A stretch of 8,597 nucleotides of DNA from Bdellovibrionales bacterium (GCA_020435025.1 JAGRAG010000397.1:1-8597), one strand, 5' to 3'; counted from the stretch's first letter, positions 1 to 5,690 are shown. Numbers and translations: made by a program. Notes: generated by a model not told the origin, from the sequence alone.

Positions 1-775
1 GTGTGTTTTGTGCATAATCAGGGATGTCCCAAACCTTTTTTATTTTCTTCTCGCCATCATCTTCCGACACTTTCCGTTCCCAATAGTGACCTTTATTTTT
101 ACTACGATCAAAAAACGTTCGGACTTCTTTTAGTTGCTTTGTTTCTTTAACATGCAACTGAAAAGTATGAGGAAGCATTTCATTGTAATCTAAAAATGTT
201 TCCGCCCAATCATCAACGGAATAGACCATGGAAAACATCTTGCTTGATTTAAGACGAAGCACAAAATGATAGGCTTTTTGCCCATTGACCTCAACGAACG
301 GCAAAGTTTCTAAAACCAAAGTACCCGCCGAAACGTTAAAATAACTTATACTTAACTCGACTCTCTCTCCCACCTTATAGGGATCGACATTTGGTCTCCT
401 TCCAGTGAAACCATCACTGGGCTCTATTTCAGGAAGTCTTTCTAGTTTTTTACTTTTCTCTAAATTGGAACGACTCATCAGCTTACTAGTCTTCTTAAAT
501 ATTTCCGGCTTTTTTACTTTCTTGGTCTTTTCAACAATCTTTTGAATTTGCTCCGGAGCCTGCTCCGGAGGCGGAACAGGTTCCAGCTGTTCTTCTGAAG
601 TGTCCCCGCTTCCATCTGGTCGCGACTCAATTTTTTTTACCTCGACCATTTTGTCGTATTCACCTATCACATCAATGTCTTGCTCCCCTTCATATTGCAT
701 ATACTTTGAAGCACAACCGATCCAAAATCCAACACTTAGGAATAAAATGCAAATACGCAGTGGGTTCCTACACAT
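1..775 (-). CDS. DUF3108-type envelope protein, probable lipoprotein (3' end outside window)
   Basis: An open frame of 258 codons reads from ATG at 775 leftward to the window edge without a stop. The N-terminus has a short basic stretch and a hydrophobic segment (residues 6-20) ending in WIGC (Cys21), like a lipoprotein signal, although Trp at -3 of the lipobox is unusual. A charged, Pro/Glu/Lys-rich linker follows (about 30-128, with VPPPEQAPEQ near 67-76). From about 133 the pattern resembles the DUF3108 family: YKVGERVELSISYFNVSAG, then a beta-rich part with YSVDDWAETFLD (185-196), P-H-T-F and a FFDRS segment (221-225), ending near DIPDYAQN. DUF3108 proteins are exported beta-rich proteins of unknown biochemical role. 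The gene is divergent from the repeat-protein gene at 1037. No strong Shine-Dalgarno is visible; AGGAAA lies about 16 nt upstream. The frame is secure; the family call is by pattern only. Confidence 0.72.
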   Translation of the reverse strand, partial: MCRNPLRICILFLSVGFWIGCASKYMQYEGEQDIDVIGEYDKMVEVKKIESRPDGSGDTSEEQLEPVPPPEQAPEQIQKIVEKTKKVKKPEIFKKTSKLMSRSNLEKSKKLERLPEIEPSDGFTGRRPNVDPYKVGERVELSISYFNVSAGTLVLETLPFVEVNGQKAYHFVLRLKSSKMFSMVYSVDDWAETFLDYNEMLPHTFQLHVKETKQLKEVRTFFDRSKNKGHYWERKVSEDDGEKKIKKVWDIPDYAQNT

Positions 776-973
776 AGTGAAATCGTATCGAATTTCCTAA
801 AGGTTTGTCAGGAAGCGAAGGTCGTGCGTGCAGCGCATTATTCCAAACATGATTAAAGTTTTACAGACTTCGAATAAATCCTGCAGGCTCAAGTATTTGT
901 TACATTCCTCTTCCCAGGTAGAGAATTCAAATGTTTTATTTCCATTGAATAGTGACAAAGTGGCCCTAAATTA
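776..973. other. Divergent intergenic region upstream of a sigma-54 promoter
   Basis: About 200 nt between the DUF3108-type gene (minus) and the sigma-54 promoter of the repeat-protein gene (plus). I see no coding frame with a credible start. It holds two weak dyads: TGCG-TGCAG-CGCA at 825-837 and CCTGCAGG at 880-887. Both lie roughly 100-160 nt upstream of the -24/-12 element, the distance expected for an enhancer-binding-protein site, but they are short and could be chance. No convincing sigma-70 promoter for the minus-strand gene was found. Confidence 0.35.
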
Positions 974-991
974 GTGGCACAAACCTTGCCT
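974..991 (+). promoter_or_regulatory. Sigma-54 (-24/-12) promoter of the NAYYG repeat-protein gene
   Basis: The sequence GTGGCACAAACCTTGCCT matches the RpoN consensus (TGGCAC-N5-TTGC). TGGCAC is at 975-980 and TTGC at 986-989. The invariant GG (976-977) and GC (988-989) are separated by exactly 10 nt, as the family requires. The predicted transcription start is about 1000-1002, giving a leader of about 35 nt that contains the Shine-Dalgarno AGGGGGA. Sigma-54 promoters need an AAA+ enhancer-binding protein, so the downstream gene should be switched by a signal. No activator gene is in the window. Confidence 0.75.
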
Positions 992-1023
992 ATATAGGGT
1001 TTTGAAAAACTAGGGATTCTAAA

Positions 1024-1030
1024 AGGGGGA
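1024..1030 (+). promoter_or_regulatory. Ribosome binding site of the repeat-protein gene
   Basis: AGGGGGA lies 6 nt before the ATG at 1037 (GGGGGACCAAATATG). It is a strong purine-rich Shine-Dalgarno at good spacing and fixes the start of the signal peptide. Confidence 0.8.
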
Positions 1031-1036
1031 CCAAAT

Positions 1037-1657
1037 ATGAAATCCATTTTAAATTTAATGTCACTTATCGCTCTTGTCAGTTCATTGTTCGCTTTCTCAG
1101 CGCAGGCTCGTACAGCCCGTGGAGGACATGATGGTGTCCGCCCAGGTGAAACCTGCTCTTTTATTGCATCCAAAAATGCCTATTATGGATCCGAGTGTGC
1201 CAATGTCATTGCCAAAGCTGAATACATCTCCTCTGAAGCTTCCGCTGGCTGCTATGCTGTCGCCGAAGGCAACGCTTACTATGGTTACACTTGTATGCAA
1301 AACATTCTCAATAAAGACTATCAACCCGATGCCGTTGACGTTTGTATCACTATAGCTGGTAGCAATGCCTATTATGGATCAGAGTGTTTAAAGGTCATCG
1401 GTGACAAAGAGTACCGTCACGGAGTTGCTGATTCCTGTAAGGCCACTGCGAAAAGCAACGCTTACTATGGATACACCTGTATGCAAAAATCTGGTGTAAA
1501 AATGGAAAATCCTGGAGCCGGTGGTCGTCGCTGTATGCCTATGGACCAAATTGCAAATCGTTTAAACAATAGTATTAATGCCATGGAACGAGGAAACTAC
1601 TACCGTAGTGAAAATATTCAACGCGGGCTTCTCCGGCAATTACGAAACTGTCGCTAA
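1037..1657 (+). CDS. Secreted Cys-rich NAYYG-repeat protein, unknown function
   Basis: A 206-residue protein that I do not recognise as a named family. Residues 1-24 form a Sec signal peptide (MKSILN basic start, hydrophobic core, SAQA before a likely cleavage at 24/25). The mature part has four repeats of 31-32 residues starting at Cys40, Cys72, Cys103 and Cys134. Each has the form C-x13-C with NAYYG just before the second Cys. Repeats 1 and 3 read NAYYGSEC; repeats 2 and 4 read NAYYGYTCMQ. A separate basic C-terminal part (166-206) is bounded by Cys166 and Cys205. The total is ten Cys, an even number, and all lie after the signal peptide, so disulfides in the periplasm or outside the cell are likely. 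The gene is monocistronic: sigma-54 promoter upstream and an intrinsic terminator 20 nt after the stop. A structural, adhesive or binding role is possible but not shown. Confidence 0.85.
   Translation: MKSILNLMSLIALVSSLFAFSAQARTARGGHDGVRPGETCSFIASKNAYYGSECANVIAKAEYISSEASAGCYAVAEGNAYYGYTCMQNILNKDYQPDAVDVCITIAGSNAYYGSECLKVIGDKEYRHGVADSCKATAKSNAYYGYTCMQKSGVKMENPGAGGRRCMPMDQIANRLNNSINAMERGNYYRSENIQRGLLRQLRNCR
1154..1531 (+). repeat. Four in-frame tandem repeats (A-B-A-B) encoding C-x13-C / NAYYG units
   Basis: Units are 1154-1249 (A1), 1250-1342 (B1), 1343-1435 (A2) and 1436-1531 (B2). The A cores at 1175-1198 and 1364-1387 differ at 1 of 24 bases. The B cores at 1271-1302 and 1457-1488 differ at 2 of 32. 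A and B cores share the protein motif but use different codons (AATGCCTATTAT versus AACGCTTACTAT). This pattern points to an old single-unit duplication followed by a later duplication of the A-B pair of about 186-189 bp. Sequence between cores has diverged strongly. Confidence 0.9.
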
Positions 1658-1677
1658 TCATTAAAATAATGCGAAAT

Positions 1678-1707
1678 ATGGCGGTACCTAGTGTGCCGCC
1701 ATTTTTT
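1678..1707 (+). terminator. Intrinsic terminator after the repeat-protein gene
   Basis: ATGGCGG (1678-1684) pairs with CCGCCAT (1696-1702). The stem can extend inward by TAC/GTG (with a G-T pair) around a 5-nt loop, and it is followed by six T at 1702-1707. It starts 20 nt after the TAA of the repeat-protein gene and ends 18 nt before the next ATG, so it separates the two transcription units. Confidence 0.9.
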
Positions 1708-1711
1708 GTGT

Positions 1712-1719
1712 GATATATC
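1712..1719 (+). promoter_or_regulatory. Possible -10 element for the DTW-domain gene (leaderless start)
   Basis: GATATATC sits 7-14 nt before the ATG at 1726, just after the T-run of the upstream terminator. A -10 box here (GATATA or TATATC) would place the transcription start at or within a few bases of the ATG, giving a leaderless or nearly leaderless mRNA. The matching -35 region falls inside the terminator hairpin and is poor. Weak call, made because the gene has no Shine-Dalgarno. Confidence 0.25.
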
Positions 1720-1725
1720 TCGGCC

Positions 1726-2418
1726 ATGTCGAATGATTCTCATCCCAGCTTAGACCCCCTTAAAGTTCGCAAGTATAGAACTAAGGGCAAACGACGAACC
1801 AAGGAACCTTGTTCCCTTTGTTTTTTGAACCCCAATGTCTGTATGTGCGCGGTTTTACCGAAACTCCAACTTCAAACCAGACTCACGCTTGCCATTCATC
1901 ACTACGAACTCAGAAAAACTTCAAATACTGGCCGTCTCGCCCACACAATTTTAGAAAACAGTGATCTCGTTATTCGAGGAAGACTGCACGAACAGGTCAA
2001 TCTAAGAGATTCTCTTGTTGAAGGATACACTCCCCTTTTACTTTATCCCGTTGAAGAAGCCCAGTGGTTAACACACGATTTTCTAGCCGAACTCCAAGGC
2101 CCCATTCAACTGATTGTTCCTGAAGGATCTTGGAGACAAGCTAGTAAAGTCCACTATCGCCATAAAGAAATTGCCGATATCCCCAGAGTCAAGCTACCTC
2201 CGCCACCTGAAGATACAGAAAGATTGCGAAGTAAAAATGGCGAATTGGACATGGCCACATTACAAGCCATTGCCTATGCCTTTCATTACTTAGAAGGCCC
2301 GGAGGTAGGAAAAACAATTTTAGACGTGTACAACACAAAGGTCGAACGAACTCTCTGGTCCCGAGGAAAAATCGCCTCTGCTGACTGCAAAACATTTACC
2401 CCACCTTCAAAAAACTAA
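1726..2418 (+). CDS. DTW-domain protein, probable tRNA-uridine aminocarboxypropyltransferase (TapT/YfiP-like)
   Basis: Members of this family transfer the 3-amino-3-carboxypropyl group of S-adenosylmethionine to a tRNA uridine (acp3U). At 230 residues it is the same size as E. coli TapT. Visible marks are a basic N-terminal tail, a zinc-binding set C-x2-C-x6-C-x-C (Cys29, 32, 39, 41) followed by AVLP, the segment HHYELRKTSNTGRLA (58-72), and the signature region PEGSWRQASK (132-141). The name-giving D-x-T-W appears here as E-x-S-W (Glu133, Ser135, Trp136), and the C-terminal region that usually reads like S-T-x-E-A is MATLQAIA (176-183). These are mostly conservative changes, but a Glu-for-Asp at the signature deserves a test. 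The start is chosen as the only ATG before the Cys cluster; there is no Shine-Dalgarno. It is convergent with the lipid A operon and functionally unrelated to it. Confidence 0.9.
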   Translation: MSNDSHPSLDPLKVRKYRTKGKRRTKEPCSLCFLNPNVCMCAVLPKLQLQTRLTLAIHHYELRKTSNTGRLAHTILENSDLVIRGRLHEQVNLRDSLVEGYTPLLLYPVEEAQWLTHDFLAELQGPIQLIVPEGSWRQASKVHYRHKEIADIPRVKLPPPPEDTERLRSKNGELDMATLQAIAYAFHYLEGPEVGKTILDVYNTKVERTLWSRGKIASADCKTFTPPSKN

Positions 2419-2448
2419 CCCTAATTCCACTCGCTCTGCAAGAGACGC

Positions 2449-2630
2449 ATAAAATTTCTGTTTATTCATTTAAAGCTATTTATTTTTTGAGTCTCTCCGC
2501 CATCATTGGGCACTGCTCCTGCATTGCAGGCATCGCCCTATGGGCGAACGCTTCACGCTTGCCTGAGCCGCAATGATGGCGGAGAGACTCAAAAAATAAA
2601 TAGCTTTAAATGAAAAAACAGAAATTTTAT
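2449..2630. repeat. Long near-perfect inverted repeat (60-bp arms, 62-nt loop), fold-back/MITE-like
   Basis: The left arm 2449-2508 is the reverse complement of the right arm 2571-2630, with a single A/A mismatch (2464 versus 2615), so 59 of 60 positions pair. The outer 38-40 bp of each arm are AT-rich and the inner 20 bp (GAGTCTCTCCGCCATCATTG on the left) are GC-rich. The 62-nt loop is GC-rich and has nested pairing: CAGGCA (2527-2532) with TGCCTG (2560-2565), enclosing CGCCC-TAT-GGGCG (2534-2546). The element lies between two convergent genes and its right end touches the stop codon (2631-2633) of the acyltransferase gene. TA dinucleotides at 2450-2451 and 2628-2629 would fit mariner-type target duplication but are part of the palindrome, so they prove nothing. 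By symmetry the GC-rich stem is followed by an A-tract on both strands, unlike an intrinsic terminator. It contains no gene. Confidence 0.93.
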
Positions 2631-3506
2631 TTACTCGTGGAACTCTTTCCATCGTCGATGCACCCACATCCACTGATCTGGATGCTGCCGCACTTTTTTT
2701 TCCGTCCAATGGTCGAACACCTGAGTCATATGGAGAATGGTTTCTTCCTTGCTACCCTTTTCTTCAAAAGGAATTTCGGGGTCTAAAACAATAACTGTGA
2801 CACCATCGTCGCGCCGGTAGGTTGAAACTGGAATGATTGGAGATCCTGATCTCTGAGCCATAACGGCCAGTCCCATGGCGCTTCCCGTCTCTTTGCCAAA
2901 AAAAGTCGAACGGACTCCGACTGGTGGTCCCATAAATTGATCATTTACAAAAACCACATTCTTGTTTCGTTTCAATGCTTTTAAAACAGCGAAAGAACTG
3001 TTTCTTGGGGGAATAAATTCTGTTCCTAAACGCGCTCGCATCCCAAACCACATATCATTGAGCCAACGTACTTTAAACTCTTTGGAAATGATCACGACCG
3101 GTTGTCCCGCAAGAGCTAAACCGGCAGCGGCGTTATCACCATTTCCTAGGTGCATACTCAGCATGCAGACTCCCAAATTCTTCTCTTGGGCTTTTTCCAG
3201 GTTTTCCAATCCTTCAATCTTAAAGAGATGGGAATAATCACCTTCAGGAAGAACATGAAAGTAACAATAGTCGACTATATTACGGCACATATTTCTTACG
3301 GATCTTCGTCCTAGACTGGTTCGATCCTGCAAATTCATTTCTGGAAAGGCAATAAGTAGATTATCTAATACAACTTGACGACGAATTCGCAAAACATCAA
3401 ACCACAACAGCCCCAAAAGATCACCGATCCAAAATTGAGCTCTTCTCGGCAAGAGGATTACCAGTTTTGCAAAAAATTTACCTAAGATCGCGACGAAGTA
3501 TCGCAT
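2631..3506 (-). CDS. Lipid A late acyltransferase, LpxL/HtrB family
   Basis: This 291-residue protein is predicted to transfer an acyl chain to a lipid A precursor at the inner face of the cytoplasmic membrane. The N-terminus is hydrophobic with aromatic residues (FFAKLVILL, then WIGDLLGLLWFDVL), fitting a membrane anchor. The family's catalytic H-x4-D is at His119-Asp124 (MHLGNGD). Further family marks are NDQFMG-PP-VGVRSTFFGK (188-205) and the C-terminal QWMWVHRRWK (278-287). Length is close to the usual 290-310. The ATG at 3506 has GAGGG just upstream and lies inside the end of lpxK (29-nt overlap), so translation is probably coupled. It is the last gene of the operon and ends against the inverted repeat. 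Whether it is LpxL, LpxM or another paralogue cannot be told from the sequence alone. Confidence 0.93.
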   Translation of the reverse strand: MRYFVAILGKFFAKLVILLPRRAQFWIGDLLGLLWFDVLRIRRQVVLDNLLIAFPEMNLQDRTSLGRRSVRNMCRNIVDYCYFHVLPEGDYSHLFKIEGLENLEKAQEKNLGVCMLSMHLGNGDNAAAGLALAGQPVVIISKEFKVRWLNDMWFGMRARLGTEFIPPRNSSFAVLKALKRNKNVVFVNDQFMGPPVGVRSTFFGKETGSAMGLAVMAQRSGSPIIPVSTYRRDDGVTVIVLDPEIPFEEKGSKEETILHMTQVFDHWTEKKVRQHPDQWMWVHRRWKEFHE

Positions 3507-4521
3507 ACATTCCCTCTGCGCTTTCGGAAAATTGAACTCCTAGTTTCGCAACCCACAATGGCGAAGCTAAATCTGGATACTGTCGCAGTTTTACAAAATC
3601 TTTCTCAGTTGTGAGTATCTGCTTTGCACCGCATGATCGCTGCGATTCTAAAATATTTTTCACTGTTTGCAAACTGTACTCCGCATGATCTGGCAAAATA
3701 AAATGATGAGAGAAAGAAATACCTTCTTGTTGCATCATTTTTTCAAACGACTTCGGATTACCAATTCCGGACAACAGCATAACTGGCTCGGAACTTTTCA
3801 TCCAGATCACTTCTGGAAAATCAGGTTTAAGAATCCTCAGCAATCCATATTTTGACTCAACAATTCTAGGATTAGGAATATTTCCACGATCCGACCAAGA
3901 TTGGTTCAGAAGTTTCACCATGGATACTAAGTTTTCAGCAGTCCCTAAATTCACTTTATTTAGAACGACAAACTGCGCTCTATGCAAAGAGGATAGAGAT
4001 TCTCTCGCTCGACCCACGGGAAGTGGTAAATAGTTTTCCAAAGGCTCCATCATATCTAAAACTACCAAGTCATAGGATCTCTGCAATTGCCGGTGTTGAA
4101 ATGCATCGTCAGCGACAATAAAATCGACCTGTTCGTGAGTTTCTAAAGCTTGGGCCGCCCTCACTCTTTGAGGGCACAAATAGATGGGAACATTAGGATA
4201 GCGCAAGGCCAGCATGTAGGGCTCATCACCATAAAACTCTGGCCCCTTTTCTAAGTCGGCCCCATTCACTTTAACGACACCTGAATAGTTTCCCTTATAA
4301 CCCCGTGAGATGACTCCGACCTTAATGTTTTCTTTCATACACCACTCAATAATTTCAGCAATAATCGGAGTCTTTCCAGTCCCTCCTGCCGTTATATTGC
4401 CAACACTTAAAATAGGAGTTTTGATCGAGTCGGACTTAAAGAGCTTTTTATCATAAGCAAAATTTCTTATTCGAGAGACAATCGAATATAACAAGGCCAG
4501 CGGCCAAAGCAAATGTCTCAC
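3478..4521 (-). CDS. lpxK: Tetraacyldisaccharide 4'-kinase LpxK
   Basis: LpxK phosphorylates the 4' position of the tetraacyl disaccharide-1-phosphate with ATP at the inner membrane. I take GTG at 4521 as the start (347 residues): it is preceded by AGGAG at 5-nt spacing and overlaps the lpxB stop as GTGA. A frame opening at ATG 4590 would overlap lpxB by 73 nt without need. The N-terminus starts with a membrane-associated segment (HLLWPLALLYSIVSRI). The P-loop is SVGNITAGGTGKTP (39-52). The Asp pair of the catalytic region is DDAFQH (138-143; usually DDG-x-QH). Other marks are LLSGIGNP, PDH (277-279) and TTEKDFVKL (304-312). E. coli LpxK has 328 residues. lpxL follows with a 29-nt overlap. 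Confidence 0.96.
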   Translation of the reverse strand: MRHLLWPLALLYSIVSRIRNFAYDKKLFKSDSIKTPILSVGNITAGGTGKTPIIAEIIEWCMKENIKVGVISRGYKGNYSGVVKVNGADLEKGPEFYGDEPYMLALRYPNVPIYLCPQRVRAAQALETHEQVDFIVADDAFQHRQLQRSYDLVVLDMMEPLENYLPLPVGRARESLSSLHRAQFVVLNKVNLGTAENLVSMVKLLNQSWSDRGNIPNPRIVESKYGLLRILKPDFPEVIWMKSSEPVMLLSGIGNPKSFEKMMQQEGISFSHHFILPDHAEYSLQTVKNILESQRSCGAKQILTTEKDFVKLRQYPDLASPLWVAKLGVQFSESAEGMYAILRRDLR

Positions 4522-5690
4522 GACGGCTCCTGGAAATAACCAGAAAGAGACTCTGCCACTCGTTGTGTCGCTCCTCGCTCTCCCAGGCAAGACGAAAGAT
4601 GGTTCAGCTCTTCTTCGACTGACTGACGATAACTGTCATCTTCTATCAATTTGGTCAGAGCCTCAGATAACTTCTTTACACTGGCATTTTCTTGAAAGTA
4701 CTCCCTGCCCACTTCTTTGCCTAAAATAATATTGACCATGCCAAAAAATGGAGTTGAAGTCACAAGCCTTCGAGCAATGAATGCTGTAATAGAATTCATA
4801 ATATACATGATGATCATTGGTCGCTTCATAAGACCCACAAAAATCGTCGCCGTTCCTGAAGCTGTTAACACAATATCGGCCATTCGAATCATATAAAAAG
4901 GATCTTCTTGAACCAATAAAAGTGGAAAGTCCAATGTCTGTAAACGTCTTTGAATTTCTTCTTTCTCTAAGGATGGCGCTACGAACAAAACAAATCGCAA
5001 CTTCTTAGACGTTTTCTTAATATAGAGGCTTCTGGCCACATCAATCTGTCGTTGCAAATTGTAATCTAACTCTGAGTGCCGACTGCCCGGCATAAGACCA
5101 ACGACAAATTCGTCGTCCAAGATTCCATACCGTTGCCTCTGTTCTTTTCGATCCGAGTCACTGAAAAGTTTGGGATCTAATTCGTCCAGTAATGGATGCC
5201 CGACAAACTCGACATCCACACCATGTTCCTGATAAAAGGTTTTTTCAAATGGAAAAAGAACCAACATTTTATCAACATACTGTTGGATTTGTTGAATCCT
5301 TCCCTTTTTCCAAGCCCACACTTGCGGAGAAATATAATAGACTACGGGCACACCCATGGCCTTCAATTTTTTTGCCAATCTTAAATTAAACCCCGGGTAA
5401 TCTAACAAAAGGGCAAATGCCGGTTTTTTCTTTTCTACGGCAGCCAATAACTGATTAAAAACTTCTTTGATATGTCCCCAATGCTTGAGAACTTCTTTGA
5501 AACCGACAACAGCCATGTCTTCAGAGCGGCCAATTCTCTGAAAGCCAAGCTTTTCCATTGCCGCATCTCCAATTCCAAAAGCATCGACTGGTTGATGAGC
5601 TTCTTTCCAAAACTCCAAAAGTCTTTTGGCGTAAAGAGCACTTGAAGCTTCTCCAGCAACAATGAGGACTGGTCTAGATTCGTCGCTCAT
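4518..5690 (-). CDS. lpxB: Lipid-A-disaccharide synthase LpxB (GT19), divergent motifs
   Basis: LpxB joins UDP-2,3-diacylglucosamine and lipid X to form the beta-1,6 disaccharide of lipid A, working peripherally at the inner membrane. It has 390 residues (E. coli 382). Family marks are VAGEASS (11-17), LLLDYPGFNLRLAKKLK (94-110) with the catalytic-type Asp97, YYISPQVWAWKKGR (118-131), FVGHPLLDEL (162-171), LMPGSRHSEL (199-208) and TASGTAT (276-282). Differences from the textbook pattern: AGEASGD is AGEASSA, the Glu of SGTAxLE is Phe (Phe284), LPN is MVN (318-320), and the ELLQ-like segment is EYFQ (330-333). These may be lineage traits. The ATG overlaps the end of the oxidoreductase gene by 17 nt and has no clear Shine-Dalgarno, so it probably depends on coupling. 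Confidence 0.95.
   Translation of the reverse strand: MSDESRPVLIVAGEASSALYAKRLLEFWKEAHQPVDAFGIGDAAMEKLGFQRIGRSEDMAVVGFKEVLKHWGHIKEVFNQLLAAVEKKKPAFALLLDYPGFNLRLAKKLKAMGVPVVYYISPQVWAWKKGRIQQIQQYVDKMLVLFPFEKTFYQEHGVDVEFVGHPLLDELDPKLFSDSDRKEQRQRYGILDDEFVVGLMPGSRHSELDYNLQRQIDVARSLYIKKTSKKLRFVLFVAPSLEKEEIQRRLQTLDFPLLLVQEDPFYMIRMADIVLTASGTATIFVGLMKRPMIIMYIMNSITAFIARRLVTSTPFFGMVNIILGKEVGREYFQENASVKKLSEALTKLIEDDSYRQSVEEELNHLSSCLGERGATQRVAESLSGYFQEPS
4527..4531 (-). promoter_or_regulatory. Ribosome binding site that sets the lpxK start
   Basis: AGGAG on the minus strand ends 5 nt before GTG at 4521. The GTG overlaps the lpxB stop (GTGA at 4521-4518), the common arrangement for coupled translation. This supports the GTG start over the in-frame ATG at 4590. 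Confidence 0.8.

Noticed and set aside
551..570. Two CTCCGGAG palindromes 12 nt apart
   Set aside because: They encode the repeated Ala/Pro-Glu-Gln residues of the DUF3108-type linker; simple coding repetition explains them.
948..960. AATAGTGACAAAG at 948-960 and again at 6948-6960
   Set aside because: A 13-base match is expected about once by chance in a window this size; one copy is inside lpxA coding sequence.
889..1173. Open frame on the minus strand upstream of and into the repeat-protein gene
   Set aside because: It overlaps the sigma-54 promoter and the signal peptide region of a convincing gene, and has no recognisable sequence features.
1154..1531. CRISPR-like array from evenly spaced repeats
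   Set aside because: The repeats are in frame, carry codon-level substitutions and encode a conserved protein motif; they are protein repeats.
2449..2630. The long inverted repeat as an ordinary bidirectional terminator of the convergent genes
   Set aside because: On both strands the GC-rich stem is followed by AAAAAATAAATAG, not a T-run, and the stem is far longer than typical terminators. It may still stop transcription, but the layout does not show it.
2503..2709. Open frame on the minus strand across the inverted repeat and the end of the acyltransferase gene
   Set aside because: It runs in another frame of a well-supported gene and through a palindrome, with no family signal.
4519..4590. 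ATG at 4590 as the start of lpxK
   Set aside because: It would overlap lpxB by 73 nt and add residues absent from the family; the GTG at 4521 has a strong Shine-Dalgarno and a GTGA overlap with lpxB.
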